From the NCBI RefSeq assembly GCF_000344175.1, contig NZ_ALWW01000015.1:1-54091 (forward strand): a stretch of 54,091 nt of DNA, in the 5' to 3' direction. A program made the position numbers and the translations under genes. Shown in pieces: positions 9,691 through 19,094 of this stretch. The notes under the pieces are model-generated. The model was given only the letters and a program-made list of their open reading frames with translations, made no database searches and had not been told where the DNA came from. Every line of letters starts with the position of its first letter. Within the stretch, counting starts at the first letter, position 1. This DNA comes from Listeria fleischmannii subsp. fleischmannii LU2006-1. GTDB lineage: Bacteria; Bacillota; Bacilli; Lactobacillales; Listeriaceae.

Positions 9691-10790
9691 AAATCTCTCC
9701 TCCAACAATTGTACAAGTAGGGATGATTAATTCTCGAGTGACTTCTTTATTGCCATTAGAATCGACAAGCTCTTTTGTTCCTTTGACAATATCAAATATC
9801 GTAATGTCGGCATCGTAGCCTACTTCTAACCTCCCTTTATTTTTCAAATGAAAGTTATCCGCAGCATGTTCTGTTACCATCAACATAATTTCTTCTAGGG
9901 AGTATCCTACCACGCGTAATTTTTCCATTGTAGTAGCTAAATCAAAAACCGGACCAGATTCTCTATTTTTATAATAAATATCTGTACTTAAGGAAAACGG
10001 TGTCATGCCGGCTTTTTTTGCAAGACTTGCTGTTTTAAAATTAAAACTATCTGTCCCGTGCCCAATATCAAAACGAACCCCACGTTTATAAGCATCCCAT
10101 GCACATTCTTTAATAGTTTTTGTGGTTTGATTGATTATGCCATTTTCTTTTCCATTAAAGCAGTGGGTTAAGACATCACGTTTATCGAGTCTTTCTAACA
10201 CCTCATTTAATTCTGGCGGATTAGAACCAATGTGTACCATAATAGGCAAATCATGAAGTTCAGCTTGTAATTCCTTCGCTATCTCTAGTGGAATGTAATT
10301 ATTATCGCCAACCACCGTTTTACTCATACGTGCTTTTAGGCCTAAAATAAAATGAGGTAAGGCTTCTACGCATTGTTTTACGAGTTCTTTTTGAATGTTC
10401 TTCATATTTGCCAATTCATTTTGAGCGATAATCCCCGTTTTTGAGATATTAATTAACGCATACACATTTGTCTTCGCACTGCGAGTATGTTGATAAAATT
10501 CTTGAATGGTGTCAGCACCTGTCGAACCAGCATCAATTATTGTCGTAACACCTTTTTTTAATTCCAATTTCATCTGGAGAATCGTAATAAATGGGCATAT
10601 CATTATCACAATGCACATGATTATCAATCCATCCGGCCGAAATAAAGCGCTTACTTTTTAAGTCTACTATTTTTTCCGCTTTTTCATTTTGGATAGAAGG
10701 AGCTACTGCTACTATTTTTCCTTGTTTAATGGCTACACATAAATTATTACCATCCACCGTTTTAGCATTTTTTATTAAGATATCAAACAC
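9662..10790 (-). pseudogene. Amidohydrolase/deacetylase, apparent frameshift
   Basis: First gene of the sugar-acid operon; about 375 aa if repaired. It is a metal-dependent amidohydrolase of the dihydroorotase/deacetylase group. It has an N-terminal beta-sandwich segment, the metal motif GWIDNHVHCD (HxH), metal-region histidines in MVHIGSNP and LTHCFNGKEN, and DIGHGTDSF. The frame breaks in a run of seven T on the plus strand (10553-10559); six restore DEIGIKKGVTTIIDAGSTG. The apparent ATG at 10814 is unlikely because an AAGGAGG site lies inside that leader, 8 bp before GTG 10790, giving the typical start M-F-D-I-L-I-K-N-A. It could remove an N-acetyl (or similar) group from the imported amino-sugar acid before deamination. 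The break looks like a homopolymer error because all downstream genes are intact. Confidence 0.8.
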
Positions 10791-10808
10791 AATATAACCT
10801 CCTTCTGA

Positions 10809-10842
10809 AAACATTGTAACATTATAATGTTTAAAAAGTCAA
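10809..10842 (-). promoter_or_regulatory. Promoter and operator of the sugar-acid operon
   Basis: On the minus strand TTGACT (10837-10842), a 17-bp spacer and TTACAA (10814-10819) form a good SigA promoter about 25 bp before the GTG start at 10790. An inverted repeat AAACATT-N10-AATGTTT (10809-10832) covers the spacer and -10, a suitable position for repression by the adjacent GntR protein. Confidence 0.65.
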
Positions 10843-10860
10843 TGAAGTATTTATACTTCA
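10843..10860. promoter_or_regulatory. 18-bp palindrome at the end of gntR
   Basis: TGAAGTAT-TT-ATACTTCA is a near-perfect palindrome that overlaps the stop codon of the GntR gene and ends next to the -35 hexamer of the operon promoter. It may be the main GntR operator. It has no U-tract, so a terminator role is less likely. Confidence 0.5.
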
Positions 10861-11555
10861 TATTCAATCCTATACGGAAATACTTGTGTATTGTAGGTCC
10901 CGGTGGAATACTCAATTAAATTTCCTTTCTGGTCATAGGACTTTCTTGTTCTCCTTAACCCCGTTGCTGTATCTGTTTTCAGTAGTGTTTGTTCCTCTTT
11001 ATTTAGTGCAATACCTTCGAAGGCATCATCAAAAAAAGCAACAATTTGATGGTTTTCTTTTAACAATTGATATAGTGAAATATGATCTAAATTTAAGTTT
11101 CCAGAAGATATCTCATTTACTTTTCGGATATAGTGACGATAAATAATATAAGGTATGTCATTTAGAAAATACATTCTCTCAATGTATGTCACTTCACTAT
11201 CAAAAGCTTGTTTAATACCGTCAATTTCTGGATTAGCGATGGTTTCAATGCTTAGAATTTTCTTTTCGATGCTAAATCCTGATTCCTCCACGATTTTAGA
11301 AAACGATTTGGCTTTCGATAATTTATTAAACAGTTGGTTACTTACGACTAAAGTTCCTTTTCCGCGCCTCTTTTCCACATACCCTTCTGCCGCTAATAAA
11401 CTAACAGCTTGTCGGATTGTCACTTTACTTACATGAAACATTTTTTCTAGTTCAGGCTCACTAGGGATATAGCTACCAACTGGATAACTCCCATTTAAAA
11501 TTTTCTTTTTAATCTCTAGGGAAATTTCTTGATATAAGATAATATTATTTTTCAC
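10851..11555 (-). CDS. GntR/HutC-family transcriptional regulator
   Basis: The 234-aa protein has an N-terminal winged helix (about residues 8-75, with SYIPSEPELEKMFHVSKVTI and the GYVEKRRGKGTLV wing) and a C-terminal UTRA ligand domain (about 95-232). Such proteins usually repress adjacent sugar or amino-sugar genes and release DNA on binding a pathway metabolite, often a sugar phosphate. It is immediately upstream of, and in the same direction as, the amidohydrolase operon. Translation starts at GTG 11555 behind GGAGGGGTAAGGA. A 13-bp palindrome GTAAATGATTTAC (11591-11603) in its own upstream region could serve autoregulation, but that is speculative. Confidence 0.92.
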   Translation of the reverse strand: MKNNIILYQEISLEIKKKILNGSYPVGSYIPSEPELEKMFHVSKVTIRQAVSLLAAEGYVEKRRGKGTLVVSNQLFNKLSKAKSFSKIVEESGFSIEKKILSIETIANPEIDGIKQAFDSEVTYIERMYFLNDIPYIIYRHYIRKVNEISSGNLNLDHISLYQLLKENHQIVAFFDDAFEGIALNKEEQTLLKTDTATGLRRTRKSYDQKGNLIEYSTGTYNTQVFPYRIEYEV

Positions 11556-11697
11556 TCCTTACCCCTCCCAACTTATCACAATTTATAAATGTAAATGATT
11601 TACTGAGCATCATTTTTCTAATTTACATTCCATCGCCTATTATATCATATACAATCTTAGTCGTGATGAATTTCATTTTATAGTATAAACACTCTAA

Positions 11698-11733
11698 ATA
11701 TAGACAATCGTCTATATAGATGATATTCTATAT
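11698..11733 (+). promoter_or_regulatory. Double ArsR-type operator
   Basis: Two overlapping inverted repeats precede arsR: ATATAGAC-AATC-GTCTATAT (11698-11717) and ATATAGA-TGATAT-TCTATAT (11714-11733), which share four bases. Placement directly upstream of the ArsR start fits metalloid-responsive autorepression. I could not assign confident -35 and -10 boxes. Confidence 0.6.
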
Positions 11734-11754
11734 TCAAAAGGAGGAGATAAAATA

Positions 11755-12075
11755 GTGTCTTACAAAGATTTAGCTGCTGTTCTAAAAATACTATCTGATT
11801 CAAGTAGACTTGAGATTTTGGATTTACTATCATGTGAGGAAAAATGTGCGTGCGATTTATTGAAACACTTTCAATTTTCACAGCCCACACTTAGTTATCA
11901 TATGAAATTTCTAGTTAATTTTGGAATAGTAAAAGCTAGAAAAGAAGGAAATAAACAAATGTATTCCCTAGACCATGAAAAATTTACGGAAATTATTCAA
12001 AAATTAAATTTGATTGAGTCATCCAACCAACTATGTATTTGTCAAGATATGAAAACCGGAGTTTGTGAGCCATGA
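11755..12075 (+). CDS. arsR: ArsR-family arsenic-responsive repressor
   Basis: A 106-aa winged-helix SmtB/ArsR repressor. The recognition region is [17 protein letters not shown]. The metalloid-binding CxC motif is present in [12 protein letters not shown] (helix alpha-3), with extra cysteines in the C-terminal [11 protein letters not shown]. It starts at GTG 11755 behind AAAGGAGGAG and overlaps arsB by 4 bp (ATGA), so the operon is translationally coupled. It should repress arsRBC until arsenite binds. Confidence 0.93.
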   Translation: MSYKDLAAVLKILSDSSRLEILDLLSCEEKCACDLLKHFQFSQPTLSYHMKFLVNFGIVKARKEGNKQMYSLDHEKFTEIIQKLNLIESSNQLCICQDMKTGVCEP

Positions 12076-13361
12076 TATTTTTAGCTATTTGTATTTTCAT
12101 AGTGACATTACTATTTGTAATTTGGCAACCAAGGGGTTTAGATATCGGCATAACAGCTTTAGCGGGCGCGGCCCTAGCCATTATTTTAGGTGTAGTCCAC
12201 TTTAGTGACATCATAGAGGTTACAGGAATTGTTTGGAATGCAACCCTAACATTTGTGGCTGTTATTTTAATTTCTCTTATATTAGATGAAATTGGTTTTT
12301 TTGAGTGGTCCGCCTTACATATGGTTCGCGCTTCAAAGGGAAACGGCTTAAAAATGTTTATTTTTATTATGTTGTTAGGCTCAATAATTGCTGCTTTTTT
12401 TGCAAATGATGGAGCCGCTTTAATTTTAACACCCATTGTGTTAGCAATGGTTCGCCATTTAGGCTTTCAAGACAAAGTTATTTTTCCTTTTATTATCGCC
12501 TGCGGATTTATTGCAGATACAACTTCTTTACCACTAATTGTAAGTAATTTGGTTAATATTGTTTCTGCCGACTATTTTAATATTGGATTTATTGAATATT
12601 TTAGTCGAATGATTATTCCCAATCTATTTTCGTTGCTAGCAAGTATTGTAGTTTTATGGCTATATTTTAGAAAATCCATTCCAAGGCATTTTGATTCGAA
12701 GCACCTCAAAAATCCTAAAGAGGCTATCAAAGATCCTAATCTGTTTGCTATTTCTTGGATTGTTCTGGCATGTCTACTTATAGGCTACTTAATTAGCGAA
12801 TTTATTTCTATCCCTGTTTCATTTATAGCGGGAACAATCGCCATTATTTTTATTTTACTAGCTCGTAAATCAAAAGCCGTTCATACGAAACAAGTCATTA
12901 AAAGCGCACCTTGGAATATCGTATTATTTTCCATTGGAATGTATCTTGTAGTATTTGGGTTAAAAAACGCAGGAATTACAACACTTTTAGGGTATCTATT
13001 AAGCAATTTGTCATCTTACGGCTTAGGAAGTAGCATTTTTGGGATGGGATTTATTGCTACTTTTCTCTCCTCCATTATGAACAATATGCCTACTGTATTG
13101 ATAGATGCTATTGCCATCAGCCAATCACATGTTTCAGGCGTCCTTCAAGAAGGGATGATTTATGCCAATATCATAGGTTCTGATTTAGGACCAAAAATTA
13201 CACCTATTGGTTCACTAGCTACCTTGCTTTGGCTCCATGTCCTCACACAAAAAGGTGTAAAAATTTCGTGGGGAACCTATTTTAAAACAGGGATTATGAT
13301 TACTATCCCGGTATTATTTATCACATTGCTTGGCCTATATATTACGCTATTATTATTTTAG
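12072..13361 (+). CDS. arsB: ArsB-type arsenite efflux permease
   Basis: A 429-aa integral membrane protein with about 12 predicted helices, the usual length and layout of ArsB arsenite/antimonite permeases. Family stretches include [19 protein letters not shown] and [14 protein letters not shown], plus the [20 protein letters not shown] segment near residue 375. It exports As(III) at the cytoplasmic membrane. No arsA ATPase gene accompanies it, so it would act as a proton-coupled permease. Start ATG 12072 overlaps the arsR stop. Confidence 0.94.
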   Translation: MIFLAICIFIVTLLFVIWQPRGLDIGITALAGAALAIILGVVHFSDIIEVTGIVWNATLTFVAVILISLILDEIGFFEWSALHMVRASKGNGLKMFIFIMLLGSIIAAFFANDGAALILTPIVLAMVRHLGFQDKVIFPFIIACGFIADTTSLPLIVSNLVNIVSADYFNIGFIEYFSRMIIPNLFSLLASIVVLWLYFRKSIPRHFDSKHLKNPKEAIKDPNLFAISWIVLACLLIGYLISEFISIPVSFIAGTIAIIFILLARKSKAVHTKQVIKSAPWNIVLFSIGMYLVVFGLKNAGITTLLGYLLSNLSSYGLGSSIFGMGFIATFLSSIMNNMPTVLIDAIAISQSHVSGVLQEGMIYANIIGSDLGPKITPIGSLATLLWLHVLTQKGVKISWGTYFKTGIMITIPVLFITLLGLYITLLLF

Positions 13362-13376
13362 AAAAGAGGGTTTTCT

Positions 13377-13769
13377 TTGAAAAAAACAATTTATTTTATT
13401 TGTACAGGAAATTCATGCCGTAGCCAAATGGCGGAGGGCTTTGGAAAAAAATTTTTAGGTTCTGATTGGGAAGTATATTCTGCCGGAATTGAAACGCATA
13501 GTGTTAACCCTAAAGCAATTGAAGCCATGAAAGAAGTCGATATTGATATTTCAAACCAAACTTCTGATTTAATTGACCCGGCTATTATAAATAAATCCCA
13601 TTTAGTTGTGACACTTTGCAGCGATGCTGATAGTAAATGTCCCGTTTTACCGTCTCATGTTACAAAAGAACATTGGGGATTCGATGACCCTGCAGGAAAA
13701 GACTGGTCAGAGTTTCGGCGTGTGCGAGATGAAATTGGTCAGGCCATTAAAAACTTTAAATTAAGATAA
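13377..13769 (+). CDS. arsC: Arsenate reductase, thioredoxin-coupled type
   Basis: The 130-aa low-molecular-weight-phosphatase-fold reductase converts arsenate to arsenite for export by ArsB. The CX5R loop is CTGNSCR near residues 10-16. The two redox cysteines sit in [14 protein letters not shown] at about 82 and 89, matching the Cys10/82/89 set of S. aureus pI258 ArsC. A catalytic Asp is in WGFDDPAGK. Start TTG 13377 follows AAAAGAGGG, 16 bp after arsB. Confidence 0.96.
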   Translation: MKKTIYFICTGNSCRSQMAEGFGKKFLGSDWEVYSAGIETHSVNPKAIEAMKEVDIDISNQTSDLIDPAIINKSHLVVTLCSDADSKCPVLPSHVTKEHWGFDDPAGKDWSEFRRVRDEIGQAIKNFKLR

Positions 13770-13808
13770 AAAAATTACCCCTGTCTATTATGACAGGGGT
13801 AATTTTTT
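13768..13808. terminator. Bidirectional intrinsic terminator
   Basis: A 17-bp stem, AAAAAATTACCCCTGTC and its complement, around a TATTAT loop. It separates the convergent arsC and helicase genes and serves both. Confidence 0.92.
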
Positions 13809-15321
13809 ATTTAGATTTCTTATAGTTGCCTTTTCCACCAGAACGTTCTCCGTTCGGGCGACGGTCACGACTGCCGCTATTTGAACCACGACGGCCTTTT
13901 CCGCTATTGTTACGATCACGATAACCGCCTTTTCCACCACCACGGTAGTTTCCTTTACCTTTGCCATTACCGCCGCCTTTTCCACCATAACGAGATGGTA
14001 GAGGACGTTCTTCTGTAATGTGTACCGGTGTTTGGTCTGGCTCTTTAGCAAGCATCTTCAACATAGCTGCAGCAATATCAGTCGCATCATATTTTTCTAG
14101 TAATTCACTAGCTACAGCTTTATAATCCGCAAGATTTTCTTCTGTTACAATTTCAGTAATTTTCTCAGTTGCAATGCGAAGTTGTCCAGCAAAAGCCTCA
14201 TCCCAAGTCGGCGGCTTAAGAGGTTGCATACGTTTTTTCGTTGTTTGTTCCACTGTACGAAGGTAACCCATTTCGCGTGGTTGCACAAAGGTAATAGCCA
14301 TACCTTCCTTACCAGCACGACCAGTACGACCAATACGGTGAACATAGCTTTCTGGATCTTGTGGAATATCATAGTTATAAACGTGTGTGACACCTGAAAT
14401 ATCTAGACCACGAGCCGCAACATCCGTCGCAACTAGTACATCAATTTTTCCTTCTTTAAACTTACGGAGAACACTCATACGCTTAGCTTGCGTTAAGTCT
14501 CCGTGGATTCCTTCAGCGACATAACCGCGCATATCAAGAGCTCTTGAAAGCTCATCCACACGGCGTTTCGTACGTCCAAAAACAATCGCAAGTTCTGGGG
14601 ATTGTACGTCAAGAAGACGACTTAATACATCAAATTTTTCTTTTTCATGAACTTTAATGAAAAATTGTTCAATTAAAAGAGCTGTCATTTCTTTGGCTTT
14701 AATGCGAACCATTTCCGGATCGTGCATAAAGCGCTCACCAATACGACGAATTGGATCTGGCATTGTTGCTGAGAATAAAAGCGTTTGGCGTTCACTAGGA
14801 ACTTCTTTTAAAATCGATTCGATATCATCGATGAAGCCCATGTTAAGCATTTCATCAGCTTCGTCAAGTACGAGTGTTTGTACGTTATCAAGTTTTAAAG
14901 TACGACGATTAATATGGTCTAAAATTCGACCAGGTGTACCGACAACAATTTGAGGTTTCTTTTTAAGCGAACGAATTTGACGACTGATGTCCGAACCTCC
15001 GTAAACCGCTAAAACACGCACATGTTTGTCATAACTTAATTTGTATAACTCCTCTGAAACTTGAATGGCTAATTCACGCGTCGGTGCAATAATAAGTGCT
15101 TGCACATCACCATTTTTTTGGTCAATTTTTTGAATCATTGGCAGACCAAAAGCCGCTGTTTTACCCGTACCAGTTTGCGCTTGTCCAATTAAATCTTTTC
15201 CTGCTAAACCAATTGGAATTGTTTTTTCTTGAATCGGCGTTGCCTCTTCAAACCCCATACGCTCTACTGATTTCACAATTTTTTCGTCCAGACCGAACTC
15301 TGAAAACTTTGTCAATGTCAT
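13807..15321 (-). CDS. cshA: DEAD-box RNA helicase, CshA type
   Basis: The 504-aa ATP-dependent RNA helicase has the full motif set: Q motif GFEEATPIQ, motif I AQTGTGKT, Ia PTRELA, II DEAD, III SAT, and [12 protein letters not shown]. The C-terminal tail (about residues 430-504) is a Gly/Arg/Lys-rich RGG-like region for nonspecific RNA binding. Members act in ribosome assembly, mRNA turnover and cold growth. The gene has its own promoter and a long structured leader. It matches the position of lmo0866 in L. monocytogenes as I remember it. Confidence 0.95.
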   Translation of the reverse strand: MTLTKFSEFGLDEKIVKSVERMGFEEATPIQEKTIPIGLAGKDLIGQAQTGTGKTAAFGLPMIQKIDQKNGDVQALIIAPTRELAIQVSEELYKLSYDKHVRVLAVYGGSDISRQIRSLKKKPQIVVGTPGRILDHINRRTLKLDNVQTLVLDEADEMLNMGFIDDIESILKEVPSERQTLLFSATMPDPIRRIGERFMHDPEMVRIKAKEMTALLIEQFFIKVHEKEKFDVLSRLLDVQSPELAIVFGRTKRRVDELSRALDMRGYVAEGIHGDLTQAKRMSVLRKFKEGKIDVLVATDVAARGLDISGVTHVYNYDIPQDPESYVHRIGRTGRAGKEGMAITFVQPREMGYLRTVEQTTKKRMQPLKPPTWDEAFAGQLRIATEKITEIVTEENLADYKAVASELLEKYDATDIAAAMLKMLAKEPDQTPVHITEERPLPSRYGGKGGGNGKGKGNYRGGGKGGYRDRNNSGKGRRGSNSGSRDRRPNGERSGGKGNYKKSK

Positions 15322-15566
15322 TTCTCCTTTACCTAATTAAAGTTTGGGTAGGAGAGCTTTATTTTCTCATCTACATTCTCCAAACGAATATTTTGATGAA
15401 AATAAACGTTCTAAGTTTCATTTTATGGCATAAAAAAATTGATTTTACAATCAATGCCATTTCGCACCTTCCAAAAATGTTATAAATTAACAATTTCGAT
15501 GCACATAAATAAAAAAAGCCCTCATATTATCACTAGGCTGAATATTTTAACCTAATAAACTTCCAC
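15322..15566 (-). promoter_or_regulatory. Long structured 5' leader of the helicase gene with internal terminator-like hairpin
   Basis: If transcription begins near 15565, the helicase mRNA has a leader of about 245 nt. Inside it, on the minus strand, ATTGATT-GTAA-AATCAAT is followed by seven U (stem 15438-15455, U-tract 15432-15438), an intrinsic-terminator shape. A second hairpin with GTTTGG/CCAAAC arms (15342-15347, 15380-15385) lies just before the ribosome site. This could be an attenuator or a temperature-responsive leader. Alternatively the first hairpin is a weak leftover terminator. I see no open reading frame in 15322-15724. Confidence 0.45.
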
Positions 15567-15571
15567 TATTC

Positions 15572-15600
15572 ATAATAACATGTATTTCACTACTTTTCAA
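15572..15600 (-). promoter_or_regulatory. SigA promoter of the helicase gene
   Basis: On the minus strand TTGAAA (15595-15600), a 17-bp spacer and TATTAT (15572-15577). The spacing is ideal and both hexamers are near consensus. It points at the DEAD-box gene. Confidence 0.6.
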
Positions 15601-15707
15601 TGCGAAACAATTATTTCCCTTGCCATTTTGCGAATAAAAATATAGAAAGCGCTTCAAATATACGGAAATAATCATAAATTTTACTTTTTAACTCTTTTAG
15701 TACCCAC

Positions 15708-15737
15708 TAAAAAAAGGACTTGTTTCACAACAAATCC
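15708..15737 (-). terminator. Intrinsic terminator overlapping the hydrolase stop
   Basis: Minus-strand AAAGGATTTGTTGTGAAACAAGTCCTTTTTTT: arms around GTGA with a U-run after. The hydrolase TGA stop lies in the stem. Confidence 0.75.
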
Positions 15738-16417
15738 TTTTCTTTTTGTAAAAAGCGTAACAAAGACTCAAAAAGCAACTCGCTTTCTGAATCCTCACAA
15801 ATATAGTGCCCGGATTCCTTTAAGTAAAGCAACTCTTTTTGCGATTTAATCGTATCCATCAAAAATGCAACACTTGATTCAGCGGGGATTACTTTATCTT
15901 TTATACCTTGGGCAATAAAAGTGGGAACATCAATGTACTCAAAAACAGGCTTTGCATGTGTCAACATTTTTGCAAGCTGCAATTTAGACGGATCAGGCAC
16001 GTCCTTAAAACGTTTAAAATAACGGCTTAGAACGGACTCCGGTTTAACATTTTGAGCTAAAACTTGTTCTTTTTCAGAAACTAAATCAGGCCAATCTAAA
16101 AAATTAGCAGACGTGCTAAGTAAAGCAAGCTTTCTAACGCCCGGATGGTGCCTTGTGAGCCAGCCCGCTAAAAGGCCACCAGAACCAAAGCCAATGATAT
16201 ACACTTCATCATCTTCCTTTAGCAACTGCGTCAAAATGCTTTCAATGAAAACATGCCAATCCAGAAACGTAGCATTTTTTAAAAAGTTAGCGCGGTTTTG
16301 TCCGGGAAAAGTGGGTGTTAAGATATCCCAATCCGTATGCTTTTTCAAAAAATCACTAAGTGGCATAATTTCATCAGGTGTCCCCGTATAACTATGGATA
16401 CACAAACATGCTACCAT
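15725..16417 (-). CDS. Alpha/beta hydrolase, carboxylesterase Est30-like
   Basis: About 230 aa with the alpha/beta-hydrolase fold. The nucleophile elbow is GFGSGG (about residues 77-82), an aspartate is in FIAQGIKDKVIPAES (about 185-190) and the histidine is in SGHYICED near 213. The layout resembles small monoacylglycerol-lipase/Est30 carboxylesterases. I prefer ATG 16417 to TTG 16426 because ACAGGAG lies 9 bp before the ATG. It follows murF by 33 bp in the same direction and may be cotranscribed. The substrate is unknown. Confidence 0.82.
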   Translation of the reverse strand: MVACLCIHSYTGTPDEIMPLSDFLKKHTDWDILTPTFPGQNRANFLKNATFLDWHVFIESILTQLLKEDDEVYIIGFGSGGLLAGWLTRHHPGVRKLALLSTSANFLDWPDLVSEKEQVLAQNVKPESVLSRYFKRFKDVPDPSKLQLAKMLTHAKPVFEYIDVPTFIAQGIKDKVIPAESSVAFLMDTIKSQKELLYLKESGHYICEDSESELLFESLLRFLQKEKDLL

Positions 16418-16450
16418 TTTTGTCAACTCCTGTTTTGTAGTTACAACATA

Positions 16451-17827
16451 TTACCCTATCATAAGTTTTTCCACGATATCTTTCAAGCCCATTCCATAAG
16501 AACCTTTGACCAGAAGCCACTCATTTCCATCAACATCCGCCAAAATGGCTTCCTGAAGCGCTTCTTTTGTTTTAAAATAGTGGATTTTTTCTTGACCAAT
16601 TTGACTCGCACAAGCTTCGCAAAAAGCAGACATCGCCTCACCATAAGCAAAAACGCTATCAATACTCCCCTTTTGCAAAATTTCGCCTGATTCGCGGTGA
16701 AAACGTTCCGAATCCTCACCAAGTTCGAGCATATCTGCCACTAAAATCTTTTTCGCCTTTCCTTCCGAATCCATATGCATAAACGTATTCAAAACTGCCT
16801 TTAAAGCCGTTGGACTCGAATTGTAAGCATCATTTAAAATTTTGGTACCATTTGGTGCCGTCAGCCATTCTAAACGGCTTTTAGAGCGCTCCATTGACTT
16901 AAGCGCCGTCTGAACTTCAAGAGTAGAAATATCAAGTGCCTTAGCAGCTAGCATAACAGCCATTGTATTATATACATTATGTTCGCCAATAATAGGTACA
17001 AAAACAGGGACATCTGCCGCCCAATTTGTCGTAAACGAAGTTCCATCTGATTTTGTATCAATCGACAGCGGATAAATCGATGCCGTTTGTTCGCGCCCAA
17101 AAGTCGCTGTCTGATACCCTCTTTCTTTATCCAAATGCTTCCGAATTAATGCCTCTTCATTCGGGTAAATGAGCAGTCCATTTTCCTTCAAACCAGCCGT
17201 GATTTCAAGTTTTGCTTTGGCAATCTCATCCCTTGAACCTAAATATTCAATATGGGCCTCCCCAATATTGGTGATAATCGCCATATCAGGTTCTGCAATT
17301 AATGATAATTTTTCAATTTCATAGCGGTGATTCATGCCCATTTCTAAAATCGCCACTTCCGTATCTTCCGGCATCGTTAAAATGGTGTAGGGCAGACCAA
17401 TATGATTATTAAAGTTGCCTTTTGTCGCATGAACACGGTATTTCGAACGGATAGTTGCGCTTGCAATATCCTTGGTTGTCGTTTTTCCGTTACTTCCTGT
17501 AATCGCTATAACAGTAGGTTTCACTTCTGCTAAATATTGCTTTGAAAGCTCTTGAAGCGCAAGAAGCGTATCTTCCACTATCATAATCGGGAAATCAGTT
17601 GGCGGATGCGGCACATCTTTTTGCCAAAATGCAGCAGCTGCCCCAAGTTCAATGGCTTGTTTTACAAAAGTATGCCCATCGCGCGTATCCCCTACAAACG
17701 GAATAAACAGGTCTCCCTTTTTAATCTGACGCGTATCAAAACAAATGCCCGTAATGAGTGTATCATCAAAACTAGCATCCTTTTTCACCTCAATAAGTTT
17801 TCCAATTTGTCCAATTGTTTTTTTCAT
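16451..17827 (-). CDS. murF: UDP-MurNAc-tripeptide:D-Ala-D-Ala ligase
   Basis: The 458-aa cytoplasmic Mur ligase adds D-Ala-D-Ala to UDP-MurNAc-tripeptide in peptidoglycan precursor synthesis. It has the ATP loop ITGSNGKTTTKD near residue 112, the Mur ligase histidine/Glu region (EMGMNHRYEI) and the C-terminal NDAYNSSPTALKAVL segment. It sits directly downstream of ddl, the enzyme that makes its dipeptide substrate, a common pairing. Confidence 0.97.
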   Translation of the reverse strand: MKKTIGQIGKLIEVKKDASFDDTLITGICFDTRQIKKGDLFIPFVGDTRDGHTFVKQAIELGAAAAFWQKDVPHPPTDFPIMIVEDTLLALQELSKQYLAEVKPTVIAITGSNGKTTTKDIASATIRSKYRVHATKGNFNNHIGLPYTILTMPEDTEVAILEMGMNHRYEIEKLSLIAEPDMAIITNIGEAHIEYLGSRDEIAKAKLEITAGLKENGLLIYPNEEALIRKHLDKERGYQTATFGREQTASIYPLSIDTKSDGTSFTTNWAADVPVFVPIIGEHNVYNTMAVMLAAKALDISTLEVQTALKSMERSKSRLEWLTAPNGTKILNDAYNSSPTALKAVLNTFMHMDSEGKAKKILVADMLELGEDSERFHRESGEILQKGSIDSVFAYGEAMSAFCEACASQIGQEKIHYFKTKEALQEAILADVDGNEWLLVKGSYGMGLKDIVEKLMIG

Positions 17828-17845
17828 GTCGAATCTCTTCTCCTA

Positions 17846-17881
17846 TAAAAAAGCAGTTTGCAAAAAGTCAAACTGCTTTTC
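17846..17881 (-). terminator. Hairpin between ddl and murF
   Basis: AAAAGCAGTTTG and CAAACTGCTTTTTT arms on the minus strand, followed by U's. It would attenuate or end ddl transcripts before murF, so murF may need readthrough or its own promoter. Confidence 0.75.
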
Positions 17882-17886
17882 CTATT

Positions 17887-18999
17887 TTAATCTTCTAAAC
17901 TATGTTTCAATTTACTTTTCGTCTCATAGCGTTCAAGCGCTAATTCAACCAGTTGTTCAATTAATTTATCGTAAGGTAAGCCACTCGCCTGCCAAAGAAG
18001 TGGGTACATACTGACAGGTGTAAATCCTGGCATCGTGTTCACTTCGTTTAAATAAATGTCTTCCTGTTCTGTGACAAAAAAGTCCGCACGCACAAGGCCA
18101 CTTCCGTCAATACCTAAAAAGGCTTGAATCGCAAAATCTTTAAGTTTAGCGAGAACCTCATCTGTCACCTCAGCCGGAATCACAAGCGTTGTATCATTAT
18201 CCTGATACTTGGCTTTATAATCATAGAAGCTAGAATCAGCCCCTTTTGGTAAAATTTCGCCAGGGACGGAGCACACAGGCGTATCATTTCCCAGTACCGC
18301 TATTTCGATCTCGCGTGCCACAACACCTTGTTCAACAACCACTCGACGATCATATAAAAAAGCCTCTTCCATAGCCGCTTCAAGCTCTTTTCTATTCGAA
18401 GCTTTACTAATACCAACACTGGAACCTAAATTAGCTGGCTTAACAAACATAGGGTACACCAGTGCTTCTTCCATATCCGTTAACATTTCTTCTTTAAACT
18501 CGCGCCAATCGATTTGACGAACGGCTACAGCTGGAAGTTGCGGGATACCTGCATCTGCAAATATTTTTTTCATCACAATTTTATCCATCGCAGAAGAGGA
18601 AGCAAGAACACCGTTACCAACATAAGGCAAGTCTAAAACTTCTAGCAAACCTTGCACCGTGCCATCTTCACCATTTGGTCCGTGTAATAGCGGAAATACA
18701 ACCGTGTTTTCCGTTTCCCCAGAAATGGCAGCAGGACTTACTGCATAACCAGTAGAAGTTTCTCCTTCTTTTTCAGAAAGCTTCAAAGTATCTTCTGGTG
18801 AAAAGCGTAATTGCTCGCTAAAGCCTAACTTTCCTGTAATTTCCGGACCGCTAACCCATTTTCCATCGTTTGTTATGTATACAGGATTGGCTTCAAATTT
18901 ATTTAAATCAAGCGCATTTATAACAGAAAAGGCTGTCTGAATGGACACCTCATGTTCGGCTGATTTCCCGCCATATAATAAAATTAATTTTGTTTTCAA
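17887..18999 (-). CDS. ddl: D-alanine--D-alanine ligase
   Basis: The 370-aa ATP-grasp enzyme joins two D-Ala for peptidoglycan synthesis. It has the N-terminal [14 protein letters not shown] motif, the [17 protein letters not shown] loop, [15 protein letters not shown] for ATP binding, and [14 protein letters not shown] at the C terminus. The length is typical. Start is TTG 18999 behind GGAGGGG. Upstream, 19000-19094 holds AT-rich leader sequence before the terminator-nested repeat. Confidence 0.97.
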   Translation of the reverse strand: MKTKLILLYGGKSAEHEVSIQTAFSVINALDLNKFEANPVYITNDGKWVSGPEITGKLGFSEQLRFSPEDTLKLSEKEGETSTGYAVSPAAISGETENTVVFPLLHGPNGEDGTVQGLLEVLDLPYVGNGVLASSSAMDKIVMKKIFADAGIPQLPAVAVRQIDWREFKEEMLTDMEEALVYPMFVKPANLGSSVGISKASNRKELEAAMEEAFLYDRRVVVEQGVVAREIEIAVLGNDTPVCSVPGEILPKGADSSFYDYKAKYQDNDTTLVIPAEVTDEVLAKLKDFAIQAFLGIDGSGLVRADFFVTEQEDIYLNEVNTMPGFTPVSMYPLLWQASGLPYDKLIEQLVELALERYETKSKLKHSLED

Positions 19000-19094
19000 T
19001 ACTACCCCTCCGAAACTTGGATTTCTGTAGTCTATTTTACCATGTTTTAAGCAGAAGAAAAGAAATTTCTATATAAAGTTTTAAAAAAAATAAA

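Noticed and set aside
13788-14051. An 87-aa valine/alanine-rich minus-strand frame inside the helicase gene.
   Set aside because: It is a shadow of the Gly/Arg-rich helicase tail in another frame; the biased composition comes from repeated GGN codons.
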